Source of the DNA: Tubulanus polymorphus
Taxonomy: Eukaryota > Nemertea > Palaeonemertea > Tubulaniformes > Tubulanidae
Assembly: GCF_964204645.1 (NCBI RefSeq)
Contig: NC_134036.1
Coordinates: forward strand, 4,514,001-4,578,000
Direction of reading: 5' to 3'
Length of the DNA: 64,000 nt
The notes below the pieces were generated by a model. It saw only the letters and a program-made list of their open reading frames with translations, searched no databases and was not told the DNA's origin. This document shows, one piece after another, positions 23,474 through 34,029 of the stretch (position 1 is the first letter of the stretch; every line of letters starts with the position of its first letter). The position numbers and the translations under genes were made by a program.

Positions 23474-26050
23474 ATGGTTGCACCGTTATTCGACGATGAA
23501 GATTTCGACTATCAATTCGAGACGACCGATCAGCAGGACCCGAGCGACAATTCGCTGGAAGATCTGCTGCTAGAACAGACGAATAGTTTCTTCGACCAGT
23601 TTTGCCCGAGAATGTCCGACGACGCGTCGATTAGCGCGGTCGGCGGCGCCACCGACACGAGCGACAACAGCGCGGCAAACAGCTCGTCGCCGGCTGGTTC
23701 GAATCCCAAAAACAACGCGCTCATCTCATCGACACCGATTCAGGTAAGAATAGGAAATGATTAAGTCTTTACCAACTAACGTAATGTCGCTTCATGATGA
23801 AATAGACCTTAATTAAACCATCAAAATCAGTTTACCTACAATATGCTGCGTAAAAAATAAATCATAATCATATCACGTCTTTTCGAGTGTTTTTGATATG
23901 CTATAACGCATTAACTTAACTGACTAGATCCGAAAAGTAGCCTTGGAGTTGTCATTTGGCAAAGGAATACCCCATTTCGCTACTAATGCATAGCAGCTTC
24001 ACCGGGTGAATGAGTGTCATATCGATATAGCTATGTAACGTTTTTCTTATCGTTTCAGCAGAAGCAGAAGTCCGTCGATCATCGCGGCGCGCAGATATCG
24101 CCGGCTTCGTCATCGTCACCGGAAAACCGCCGACAATCGTGGAGCGCGAGTTTCATCATCACGCCACCGGACAGCCACCGCACCACCTCGCTGCTCATGC
24201 CCAGCCCGGTGCTCGGCGTCGGCGTTCCGAAATTCACCGTCGCCGTCAAAGCCGACGAAGACGACGACATCGCCGGCTTGCTGATGGATCTGACGCCGTC
24301 CAGCGACGACAACCTGAACGATATCAACCCGACCATCTCGTCGGACATGTCGGACGACGTGTCCAAGAATCTGCCGTCGTTCACCAGCTGCGAGTCGCGG
24401 TCGGCCGACGCTCGCGACAGTTCGACCGATTGCACCGCCGATCGCGGTTCGCTGACGGTCGAAGCTTTGGAACGATTGAAGCGCCACCCGTTGTTCGCCG
24501 ATCTGCAAACGACGCTGCTCCGCGACGTCAGCGCCGTTTCGCTGCCGTACACGATACTCGACGTTCCCGCCGAAGTCGAATCCTCGGAACTTTCCGGCGT
24601 CGACGGCTCGTCGGTCGTCAACGAATCCGTCGCTCAGCAAGGCGCCGCCTTGCGGCAGCAGTTCACGGCCGTCCGCGACGCCGGTTACGCCGCCGACGAA
24701 CTGACCGCGCTGGAGAATGCGTACGCGAGAGAAACTGCGCGTCTCGAGACCGATCGCTACCAGGCGCTGAGCGTTAACGTGCACAGCGAAGTCAGCAAAA
24801 CGGCCATCAACCGCTACTACGACGGCGAGCGTTTGGCGTCGATCGAGCGCGTTTGGCGAAGCGTCGAACTTTTCAAGCGTTGCAGCCAATGGCCGACGAA
24901 CACTTTCACCGCCACCGCAACCGCATCGGAATCAAACGCGAACGCGAACTCTTTCGAACAAAAAGTCGAAGACGACGTTTCCGATTTCGTCGTAAAAACC
25001 GATAATCCGGGACTCGAACTCAACAAAATCGACGCCAGCGATATTATAGCCGCCGCGGCTTGCGAGTCGAACATCATAGCGCAGGCGGCCAGCGAATCGA
25101 ACGTATTCGAATTCGACGAGGAATATCTCGAGTTGCCGACGAAAAAACTCGACGAAACTCCGCCCGAACCGACGCGACCGACGCAGCCAGCGATTACGGC
25201 GCCTGCTAGCCAGACGGCTAACGAAGTCGAAACCGAGAGCAATAACGAAAACCAAAACGTCAGCGGTGGCAGCAGCGGCAGCGGTGGCGCAACTAAAAAG
25301 CGATCGCGAACGCTCGACAAACACACGGTCGACATGATGCACAAATGGTACGACGCCAATCTCAGCTACCCGTACCCGAGCGACGAGCAGTGCCGCGTGT
25401 TCATGCGTGCCGGCGGCAACACACTGGCGCAGGTGAAAAAATGGTTCGCCAACCGGCGCGTGCGGTCGTACAACACGCTGTCGTATAACAACAACGTTCA
25501 CCCGGCCAAACTGAAACGCGACATGAAACTGATGCAGGTGCTCAACGGCGACGCCGGCTTCACGGCCAGTAAAAACGTCTGTAACAGTTCCGCTAGTGAT
25601 AGTAAAGAGCAGCGCTATCTGCCGGCCGAAGCGACCAAACTGTTGCTCGAATGGTTCTACAAGAACGCGCACCACCCGTACCCGAGCAAGCTCGAGAAAG
25701 AAGACCTGGCCCGACGCGGCGGGATACAAGTCGTCCAGGTGACGTCGTGGTTCAACAACATGCGCAATCGTCGCACGGCGACGTCATCGTCGCCAGCCGC
25801 CGCGAAACAGCACCAACCGTCTCTCGTCGGCGCCTGTCCGAACGTCGTCGTCAACGGTAACGTATTCGCTTCGCAACAACAACAATACTCGCGGAAACGA
25901 CCGAACCCGTACGAATATCCGAACAATAAAGCGCCGCGTATGGCGATGATGGCGCCGCCTATGAACAATCGTATGCATCGGCAACAGTTTAATCTACACC
26001 CGTCCGCGATGGTTCTTCAACCGGTTCAACAGTTCTACTTCAATTACTAA
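23474..26050 (+). CDS. Transcription factor with two TALE homeodomains (2 coding exons)
   Basis: Coding exons are 23469-23743 (ATG at 23474; acceptor ttctttcaaacgcag, donor CAG|GTAAGA, phase 0) and 24059-26050 (acceptor tcttatcgtttcag), giving about 753 residues. The N-terminus is acidic. Residues ~222-365 are predicted helical and include KRHPLF, faintly like the HPLF of MEIS/KNOX domains. Homeodomain 1 is at ~503-565, with the three-residue loop extension (YPYPS) and recognition helix WFANRRVRS; a Gly/Ser linker precedes it. Homeodomain 2 is at ~607-664, with HHPYPS and WFNNMRNRR. Both keep the WFxN core including Asn51, so both should bind DNA. The C-terminus is Gln/Asn/Pro-rich. Two TALE homeodomains in one protein is outside the PBC, MEIS, PKNOX, TGIF, IRX and MKX plans; homeodomain 2 is the more TGIF/PKNOX-like. 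It may be a lineage-specific (spiralian-type) TALE gene. Nuclear transcriptional regulator is a family-level inference. Confidence 0.9.
24057..24061 (+). other. Tandem NAGNAG splice acceptor
   Basis: The intron end reads cgtttcagcag|aag, so splicing could use either AG. The two products would differ by one Gln (QKQKS versus KQKS) without changing frame. Confidence 0.6.
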
Positions 26051-26734
26051 ACGTTTTCCCTACGATGGAGGCGTTTAAAAATCGGAAACAATTGATTAGG
26101 AAATACTTTAAAACGGTATCCTATGGTGCTATGTACATAAACAATCATCTGTGACTACAGTTGTCATTGTGCTCTATTGTCTGTTAAATGTTTCAATTTC
26201 AGGTCCCTTTATCGCGAACGAGCTAAGTATGAATTTCACCCTGATTTCAAAACTCTCTAGATAAAAGATAACTTTCTCGAAAACCTTTCGATTTTTCGTC
26301 ACTTTATTTTCGCCGAGAAAGTTGCTCTTTTATCGCGATACATACGATCTCTTCCTTTTTAACCTTTCGGCCAAAATCTCTTGTATTCGAAGTTGAAAAA
26401 TGACGCGCGCTTAATGCATATTCTTTCGTAGTTTTTTTCTCAGTTATTTTCGAAAAGTTTCGCAACTGAGAAAAAAATATCAAACTCATCACGAATTTCA
26501 CGGGCTTTCGATACTTTTTATTTAGTCGGGGAAAATATACAATGCAATGAGCAAGAATTCATTTAGCAGTAAGCAATAATAATGCAAGCTCTTAGATCGA
26601 TGATATCAAAAAAGAGAAACTAATTTTTGTCTAGGAAACGTCTTAACGGTAAAATAAAATTCTTGAATGTAAATTTGTAATATAGGCGGTAAAATAATGT
26701 AAAGTATTACGCTGTTGTGTACATAGTAATGATA

Positions 26735-26740
26735 AATAAA
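26735..26740 (+). terminator. Polyadenylation signal of the TALE gene
   Basis: AATAAA about 690 bases after the stop codon, in an AT-rich 3' region. It is the last AATAAA before the convergent GPCR coding region, whose stop is about 240 bases further on. The same signal is preserved in the duplicated copy near 32480. Confidence 0.6.
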
Positions 26741-26979
26741 CTACCAGTATTTATAAACTAGAATTCTGAATCATTTTTAGTTAATTTCTGTCGGGGCCGA
26801 CTAGAGAGGTGACTAATTGTCGTTTAATCGCTGATTCAGGATAAGTTATCCGGAAAACTGCAATTGTGACCGAAAACGTCCACAATGGACCGCAATGCCT
26901 ACGGAAAGGAAAACCTCACCCGGCTGAGTTGAGCAAAAACGAGTTCCTTTTTTTTGAATAATCTCGGTTTCCTAAAATT

Positions 26980-28152
26980 TCAACCGAATAACTTAGTGAA
27001 CTGCTTTCTGAAAATTCTCATCGTTGCGATGTAAATGAAAAAGTTGATGCAGTAAACGACTTGACGAAGATTAACCAACAATCTTTCCAAATCGAACCAT
27101 AAAATCCCTCTCAAGAAATTACCATAAATTGTACCAGGTTTCTGGCCAGTGTACAAGCTGCGTGGCAGAAAATATAGTAATCGACAAACAGCGTGAGGGA
27201 AAACCAGTACAATATAAACTATAACTACGACTAGCAGAGTTTTACTGGCTGAAGATTTCTGAGTACGATCAGTTTTAGTTCTGAGCGGATACGCGGATTT
27301 CTTAGCGCGCGATACAGCAGTTAACACTGACGCGATAACAATAACCACCGCGGCAAATATATCTTGAACGAACACATTGCCAACATTAATCATTCTTCCC
27401 ATTCGGGAAATGCTGCTTCGAGAATATAGACGGGATATCATTTTCGGAGTACCACACACCGGCCGATACGAGGTTTCGTTGTATCTGCGACGTTCTTTGA
27501 AGCGAACATCACTATAAAAAACAATACTAAACATCTGTACTGCGTACGCCGACAAAACCAAAACACCTACTGCCACTTTACGCCGAGTGGCGCTAAAATG
27601 TTGCATATGAAAGAAAGGAAAACGAATAGAAACAAATCTTTCGAAAGCGATCACCAGAACTATGTAGTTAGATATCGTTACGGCTTCTTCTAAGATGAGT
27701 TTACTCGATAAACACTGCGGAACCCATTGTCTGGGAACAAAGTGAAAATAGTAATAAATATAATGAATATTTGGACATTGTTTTTTTAAATTTGCGAAAG
27801 ACATGTAACTCACACTGCAACGGTGCACCCTAAGAAGTAAGAGAAAAACTATCAGAGAATGGGGGAAAAACAAAATCACATTATACAGCACGACAATCTG
27901 ATCGCAGACAGCTAGAGTTATGAGATAGGGGAACGTAAAACGAACCGACTGATACCTTCTACATTTGATCAGTAAAATAATCGTCAGAAAGTTAAACACG
28001 CTGCCCAGCGGGTATATGAACACCATCCTGATGTCATGGTTGAAAGAACTGATAATTCTCAAGTATGTTACAAACCTGTAAGTCCACGGTAGTTCGACGA
28101 ATGAGAAAATCCGCCGAGTCGTCGTGGCGTGGATCCCGGTGAGATTATTCAT
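26980..28152 (-). CDS. Divergent FMRFamide-receptor-like GPCR, copy 1 (intact)
   Basis: A 390-residue rhodopsin-class seven-transmembrane receptor, intronless in its coding part. The start is the ATG at 28152 (MNNLTGIHATTTRRIF), matching the start of all paralogues; upstream in-frame sequence is leader. TM1 carries GSVFNFLTI, TM2 LAVCDQ; the TM3 end is ERF in place of DRY; TM6 has FPHAVC without the usual CWxP; TM7 has NFFIY in place of NPxxY, a pattern seen in FMRFamide-type peptide receptors. N-glycosylation sequons are at N3 and in extracellular loop 2 (NET). The ligand is unknown; a peptide is likely by family. It lies tail to tail with the TALE gene, 3' ends about 0.25 kb apart. This copy and the 32.7-kb copy form the most similar pair. 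Confidence 0.9.
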   Translation of the reverse strand: MNNLTGIHATTTRRIFSFVELPWTYRFVTYLRIISSFNHDIRMVFIYPLGSVFNFLTIILLIKCRRYQSVRFTFPYLITLAVCDQIVVLYNVILFFPHSLIVFLLLLRVHRCSVSYMSFANLKKQCPNIHYIYYYFHFVPRQWVPQCLSSKLILEEAVTISNYIVLVIAFERFVSIRFPFFHMQHFSATRRKVAVGVLVLSAYAVQMFSIVFYSDVRFKERRRYNETSYRPVCGTPKMISRLYSRSSISRMGRMINVGNVFVQDIFAAVVIVIASVLTAVSRAKKSAYPLRTKTDRTQKSSASKTLLVVVIVYIVLVFPHAVCRLLYFLPRSLYTGQKPGTIYGNFLRGILWFDLERLLVNLRQVVYCINFFIYIATMRIFRKQFTKLFG

Positions 28153-28246
28153 CACAAAACACAGACTTCGCAGTGAAAGATCGGAGATACTGAACTGAAA
28201 GTGATTTCTACCTCTCCCGCTGCTGGGCAGGGCACGACTCACAGAC

Positions 28247-28620
28247 CTATACTTATTTCCATAGACAGTCTAGGTTACGAGTGAATCGTAATCACAACAT
28301 TTTCATACATGCACAGATCTAAAAATATCCGCTTTCACGAACCAACGAAAGCACTGCGAAATATGTTAATACAAAACTGTTGTCTACTGTCAGTAACGTC
28401 AGCGGCTGATGTGAAGTACCAAATCAATCCCCATCGGAACTGCGCCGTCGATTTCGAAAACTCAGACACCAGGACAACACTCCCGTCTGTGTGATCAGCG
28501 TTTCGAAATGTGCCTTTTTCGTATAGGATCGAACGATGAATAGGACCTCTCTTGCAACGTTATTCGCCCTGAGAAAAAAACATCGCGAATACGGTACTCG
28601 ATGGAACGCTAAACGGGCAG
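28247..28620 (-). promoter_or_regulatory. Conserved 5' flank shared by the GPCR copies
   Basis: Each minus-strand copy has a similar upstream block (atctaaaaatrttcgctt, cacgaacc, gcgaaatatgttaa, gaccaggacaacactcccgt). About 94-130 bases before each ATG is a conserved AG|GTCTCTGAGTCGT: 28247/28246 here, then 33997, 38098, 42004, 46056, 49504, and plus-strand 51634 and 55034. The invariant AG may be a 3' splice site for a leader exon, or the block may be an initiator. Shared flanks suggest shared regulation. Confidence 0.4.
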
Positions 28621-28629
28621 TAACGGTGT

Positions 28630-29440
28630 TCGTTTCCCTTGGGCCCTCTAGCTATTACCAAATCTAGATGTAAGATGCTTGGATGTGAGACCGGAGAATG
28701 AACCGGGACTTACGATCTCAAACTATCGAATAACGAGTTTATTCGACCTACCATCAAACGAAATATCACTATTACTTCGATGAAGCGTTTGAAATAAAAA
28801 ATACAACGGTGACCCCTGTTCCGTTCTCTGCCGCATGTGGCGGGTACATGTCCGATAACTAAATAGAGATCAAACCAATCAATCAATTAACCAAATCAAA
28901 AGCGGGAAAATCTTCCCCAATTTTCGATCTGTGCATCATAATGATGATAATGTGTCTTCGATAGCGTTAAATCCAGCAAAGCTGCTCAGAGCACTTTACA
29001 TTTTATTATATAATAATAATTACCCCAGCTATTTTTGGTATTTCTACCCAAGCCGTTCAATACTCCAACATGTATTAGTCATCTCTCCCTGGGGTGAAGT
29101 TATATCAGAGCAGCGACTAGGCGTTCGGGGGTCATCTATCGGACCAGGTACCCATTTTCTCCTGGGTGGTTAGAGACAATGGGGATTAGTGTCTTGCCCG
29201 AGGACACTACGGTAATGTACTGTTTCGAACCCACGACCTTTGTTTTACCAATGTTCTTAAGAAATTATCCCTGAAAATGCATCCAACCATTGGCTAGAAT
29301 AATTTTCGGTGATTCGTATCTATTTCACATGTTTTACTTTAAAAAGGCGGATCTGTTTTTCTATTTTTAGAAATACCGCGACGACGTCTCCTAACGACTA
29401 ATGATATAATCGTGCTACGGCGTCTTGAAATTAGGACATC
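28630..29440. other. Spacer with SINE and flanking direct repeats
   Basis: No gene. A direct repeat of about 50 bases (cgataactaaatagagatca, aaccaatcaatcaa...) occurs at about 28850-28899 and 29437-29487. The second copy overlaps the 3' end of the next GPCR coding region. The SINE at 28960-29250 lies between the two. Confidence 0.6.
28960..29250 (-). mobile_element. tRNA-derived SINE relic with conserved central domain
   Basis: Read on the minus strand it has a B-box-like ggtcgtgggttcgaaaca, then gtgtcctcgggcaagacact, then aaaatgggtacctggtcc, and ends ggggtaattattattatata, atgtaaagtgctctgagc. This order matches a SINE core widely dispersed in marine invertebrate genomes, as I recall it; no search was run. 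The 5' tRNA part is truncated before an A box. Confidence 0.65.
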
Positions 29441-29466
29441 GGATAACTAAATAGAGATCAAACCAA

Positions 29467-30591
29467 TCAATCAATCAACCAAATCAACCTCTTTGTAATC
29501 GTCAACATCGCTTTCAGTTGATTTCGAAAGCGACGCCTCGAAGCGCAATAGATGACAAAATTACTAGATGCTACGATCATTCTGATTATGTTTATAATTT
29601 GGTTTAATATTATTGATAAGGAGCCATTACCAAGTTTTCCGATGAGAGTAAGAATAAGATTTTGTATCGATGCTCTGAGATCAAAAGCTTTTTTCAGTAA
29701 ATAGAAACATGAAATGAGAATTAACGTCATAGTTAAACTACGGCCACTGCTGCTGCTGTTAGAAGTTTGATTATTTGTAGACATGGTTTTTCTCGCTGCT
29801 CCTACGCGTCTCAACGTGAAAATCAATCGGATAGTTATCAGAACTACTATCACTGTCGGGATTATAATAAATAAAGGAGCGCGGACAAAAACTTCATAAT
29901 ATCTCAAATACATGTTCTTAGCAAATAGCGTCAATCTCTGAGTCCATCTCTCTTGTCCAGTGCACGGATTAATGGAACGACTTGTATAATATTTGTAATA
30001 ATTTCTAGACTCATCAAAGACTGGAATGGCCACAACTAAAGTGACATACATATATGCTTTCTTCATATGTATGATTCTGACAGCCTTCAGGGGCCAACAA
30101 ACGACGATGTATCTGTCTATAGCTATTAACAATGTTATCAGATCACTGATGTTAGAAAACAAAAGTCGAATGTTTTGAGTGTATGAATACATGCGCTTCA
30201 TAGAGTGATTTATTTCAGCAGTCATGTCCAGTAACAGCGTGTGACTGTAGAGCCGATAATGAAAGTCAAATACGCCAAAAGACAAACAAATTAACATGTC
30301 CGAAACAGCCAAACATCTCAAATAGAATATACTGGTGTTGTTTGAGCGTTCTTTACAGAGAATTATAAAAGACAGTAGATTTGTACAGAAACCGAAGATG
30401 GCGATGCTGAAAATGACGTAAGTCGTGATCTGTAGATACAGATTCACGTGAAACGGTTTGTAATCGGAGTGATGGATGTATTTACATCGTGGATTAGGTT
30501 TAAACCCTGCCTTCTCGATGGTGGTTGTCGGGTCCGATCCGTTTTGGTCGTGAAACTTGGCACCAACCGATACATTTTCTGAAGCTATCAT
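29467..30591 (-). CDS. FMRFamide-receptor-like GPCR (conventional type, intact)
   Basis: A rhodopsin-class GPCR of 374 residues from the ATG at 30591. The frame stays open upstream to about 30621, where ctgcattgcag could be a splice acceptor. Sequons at residues 6 and 18 mark a glycosylated extracellular N-terminus. TM1 is ~52-78 (GFCTNLLSF), TM2 88-110 (LAVSDML), TM3 ~138-163 with DRY at 159-161, then TM4. TM5 is FIIIPTVIVVLITIRLIF, TM6 LTMTLILISCFYLLKKAF without CWxP, and TM7 ends NFVIYCASRRRFR, the NPxxY variant typical of the FMRFamide receptor family. It couples to G proteins at the plasma membrane (family knowledge); a neuropeptide ligand is likely. It is clearly different from the array receptors on both sides, and a broken 5' fragment of a close relative lies at 62436-62575. 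Confidence 0.9.
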   Translation of the reverse strand: MIASENVSVGAKFHDQNGSDPTTTIEKAGFKPNPRCKYIHHSDYKPFHVNLYLQITTYVIFSIAIFGFCTNLLSFIILCKERSNNTSIFYLRCLAVSDMLICLSFGVFDFHYRLYSHTLLLDMTAEINHSMKRMYSYTQNIRLLFSNISDLITLLIAIDRYIVVCWPLKAVRIIHMKKAYMYVTLVVAIPVFDESRNYYKYYTSRSINPCTGQERWTQRLTLFAKNMYLRYYEVFVRAPLFIIIPTVIVVLITIRLIFTLRRVGAARKTMSTNNQTSNSSSSGRSLTMTLILISCFYLLKKAFDLRASIQNLILTLIGKLGNGSLSIILNQIINIIRMIVASSNFVIYCASRRRFRNQLKAMLTITKRLIWLID

Positions 30592-30659
30592 TTTAGTCTG
30601 CAATGCAGCACACGCGGTCACTGTTTACCGTTTATGAAACAATCGGTTTACACTTCAAT

Positions 30660-32130
30660 GTCTATCGTTGTGCAAAGAACCAACGACATCTCAATTTATT
30701 AGCGATTTCCCATTTGCAAAATCTGTGTAGATTTAAACGGACGTAAAACCAACAAACTGAACAGAGTTAAATACGCGCTGACGCTGAGAGACTAAGATTC
30801 GATGTACATCAGTTCTTGAGTTGACGCCCGACAGCGAAGAAAATAAACCTGCAATTTCAGTGTAGCGAACTTCTACCCATATATTACATTCGGATATTGG
30901 ATATAGCTACATCTGAATCGACAGTGAAAAAAATCAGGCGTATATATCTTGCTATAGATAGATATCTGCAAAATATAAAGTAAAATATGCCAGTAAATTC
31001 ACAAAGTTGGTTTCAACTTTGAATGCGTAGTATGTATTTTATGACTAGACCCGGCTGGACATTGTGTCCCCCACTGAACCAAGTCAAAGACGGAGTCTAC
31101 TGTATTTCACAAACCTTTAATCTGCTATCAATCTCAACTTAAGCTCGTGAGGGAGAGAGTCAACTCGGTATTAGACACCAACTAATGTTTAGTGTCGTCA
31201 TTTTCAGGTTCTATCATCGTGCGCGAGCTATTTCACAAATCGTCTGAATCCAACCCTTGACTTCATAATTTCAAAGCCGCGATGTCTTATACCCAAATCC
31301 AAAATGAAACATAACTTTCTCGAAAACGCTTCGATTTTTCGTCGCTTTTCGGCGAAGGATCTTTCTATTTCTTTTATCTATAGATTACTTATTTTTCCTC
31401 CTATAGCAAAAATATCCTGTAATTCTTATTGTAAAACTGACGCGTATTAGAAAAACATATTTTTTCAATTTTTTTCGGTCATGTTCGAAAGGTTTTTATC
31501 GCTTCTGAGAGAAAAGATTCGAATTAGTGAAAATGTCATGGATTGATTTTTTTTTCGATGATTTTCAGTTGGGAAATATATACAAAGCGAGAAGCAAGAA
31601 GTCATTCAGAAATTTACTATTGGAAATCATAATCCGAGCACTAAACCTTATATGAGAAAAAGACAGCTTATTTGTCTAAGATACGCCTTAACGGTAAAAT
31701 GCACGGTTTTTTTTAAACCTAAAAATAGGGATTGCCCCTATTATTTATTTGATTGGTAAATTTCGATGGTGAATTTTTTGATTGAGTGTCCCTTAAAAAC
31801 CCACCACACCTGCCGGGAGCGAAACAGGGGGTTTGATTTTAAAATCGGAAATCGAAGTACAGCTATACTTGTGTGATCGGCGGTCGAGTAGACATAATTT
31901 TTTGTTTTAATCGAAGTACATAATTGGAAAATTCGGTTCCGGTTCATTCAAACAATCTTCCATTCAGTCTGAAACGGCAAGCGTCTGATTGGGGTTATTT
32001 TTGGCTGGCTAATTTAATACATCGAAATTATGGAAGTAACTATATTAGAAGGTTGAAGATCATTTTGTCCATTTTTATATTTTTCGGTCGTTTTCTATGT
32101 GTAAATAGTCCGATAGTTCAATGTAGATTT
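30660..32130. other. Spacer containing diverged TALE 3'-region copy
   Basis: No gene. About 31200-31720 is a diverged copy of the TALE gene's 3' untranslated region (compare 26200-26650: tttcaggt..., ataactttctcgaaaacgct, tcgatttttcgtcgc). One degenerate copy of the 92-bp repeat lies at 31083-31180. Confidence 0.6.
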
Positions 32131-32134
32131 TTAG

Positions 32135-32281
32135 AACCCGTACGAACATCCGAAAAACAAAGCGCCGCGTATGGCGATGATGGCGACGCCTATGAACAAT
32201 CGTATGCATCGGCAACAGTTTAATCTACACCCGTCCGCGATGGTTCTTCAACCGGTTCAACAGTTCTACTTCAATTACTAA
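32135..32281 (+). pseudogene. Duplicated 3' end of the TALE homeobox gene
   Basis: The last 48 codons plus stop of the TALE gene (from the Asn-Pro-Tyr-Glu segment at 25904) are repeated here with the frame intact and only a few substitutions, followed by the same 3' untranslated sequence to the AATAAA near 32480. Relative to the original, about 500 bases of 3' sequence are missing near 32345. It has no homeodomains, start or promoter, so it is a fragment carried along by duplication of the TALE/GPCR junction. Confidence 0.95.
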
Positions 32282-32721
32282 ACGTTTTCCCTACGATGGA
32301 GGCGTTTAAAAATCGGAAACAATTGATTAGGAAATACTTTAGCGGTATCCTATGGTGCGCACTAATTTTTGTCTAGGAAACGTCTTAACGGTCAAATAAA
32401 ATCCTTGAATGTAAATTTGTAATATACGCGGTAAAATAATGTAAAGTATTACGCTATTGTGTACATAGTAATGATAAATAAACTACCAGTATTTATAAAC
32501 TAGAATTCTGAATCATTTTTAGTTAATTTCTGTCGGGGCCGACTAGAGAGGTGTCTAATTGTCCTTTAATTGCTGATTCAGGATAAAACATCAGGACAAT
32601 TGCAAGTGTGACCGAAAACGTCCACAATGGACCGCAATGCCTACGGAAAGGAAAACCTCACCCGGCTGAGTTGAGCAATAACGAGTTCCTTTTTCCTAAA
32701 TAATCTCGGTTTCCTAAAATT

Positions 32722-33890
32722 TCAACCGAATAACTTAGTGAACTGCTTTCTGAAAATTCTCATCGTTGCGATGTAAATGAAAAAGTTGATGCAGTAAACG
32801 ACTTGACGAAGATTAATCAACAATCTTTCCAAATCGAACCATAGAATCCCTCTCAAGAACGTACCGTAAATTGAACCAGGTTTCTGGCCAGTGTACAAGC
32901 TGCGTGGCAGAAAATGTAGTAATCTACAAACAGCGTGAGGGAAAACCAGTACAATATAAACTATAACTACGACTAGCAGAGTTTTACTGGCTGAAGATTT
33001 CTGAGTACGATCAGTTTTAGTTCTGAGCGGATACGCGGATTTCTTAGCGCGCGATATAGCAGTTAACACTGACGCGATAACAATAACCACCGCGGCAAAT
33101 ATATCTTGAACGAACACATTGCCAACATTAATCATTCTTCCCATTCGGAAAATGCTGCTTCGAGAATATAGACGGGATATCATTTTCGGAGTACCACACA
33201 CCGGCCGATACGAGGTTTCGTTGTATCTGCGACGTTCTTTGAAGCGAACATATAAAAAACAATACTAAACATCTGTACTGCGTACGCCGACAAAACCAAA
33301 ACACCTACTGCCACTTTACGCCGAGTGGCGCTAAAATGTTGCATATGAAAGAAAGGAAAACGAATAGAAACAAATCTTTCGAAAGCGATCACCAGAACTA
33401 TGTAGTTAGATATCGTTACGGCTTCTTCTAAGATGAGTTTACTCGATAAACACTGCGGAACCCATTGTCTGGGAACAAAGTGAAAATAGTAATAAATATA
33501 ATGAATATTTGGACATTGTTTTTTTAAATTTGCGAAAGACATGTAACTCACACTGCAACGGTGCACCCTAAGACGTAAGAGAAAAACTATCAGAGATTGG
33601 GGGAAAAACCAAATCACATTATACAGCACGACAATCTGATCGCAGACGGCTAGAGTTATGAGATAGGGGAACGTAAAACGAACCGACTGATACCTTCTAC
33701 ATTTGATCAGTAGAATAATCGTCAGAAAGTTAAACACACTTCCCAGCGGATATATGAACACCATCCTGATGTCATGGTTGTGAGAACTGATGATTCTCAA
33801 GTATGTTAAAAACGTGTAAGTCCACGGTAGTTCGACGTATGTGAAAATTCGCCGAGTCGTCGTGGCGTGGATCCCGGTGAGGTTATTCAT
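32722..33890 (-). pseudogene. GPCR copy 2 (close paralogue of copy 1), 4-bp frameshift
   Basis: Nearly identical to the 27-kb receptor from MNNLTGIHATTTRRIF (ATG at 33890) to the C-terminal RKQFTKLFG. A 4-base deletion near 33250 (agcgaacat--ataaaaaac versus agcgaacatcactataaaaa) shifts the frame in extracellular loop 2, after TM4, so the two halves lie in different frames (33180-33890 and 32722-33201). Apart from that break the frames are open and well conserved, so the lesion is young or could be an assembly or allelic error. Confidence 0.9.
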
Positions 33891-34029
33891 CACGAATCAG
33901 AGACTTCGCAGTGAAAGATCAGAGATACGGAACAAAAAGTGATTTCTACTTCTCCCGCTGCTGTATACGACAAACTGCAGGGCACGACTCAAAGACCTAT
34001 ATTTATTTCCATAGACAGTCTGGGTTACG

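Noticed and set aside
24079-25968. Several long minus-strand and +2/+3 frames opposite the TALE exon
   Set aside because: Shadows of a GC-biased coding exon: the plus-strand frame carries both homeodomains and matched splice phases, while the others have no domains.
31741-32223. Independent genes at 31741-31947 (minus) and 31924-32223 (plus)
   Set aside because: The second simply runs, in the wrong frame, into the duplicated TALE 3' end; the first has no domain or splice support.
32722-33201. Separate short GPCR genes at 32722-33201 and 33180-33893 (and similarly at 36.8/37.1 and 40.7/41.1 kb)
   Set aside because: Each pair is one receptor split by a small deletion, shown by alignment with intact paralogues.
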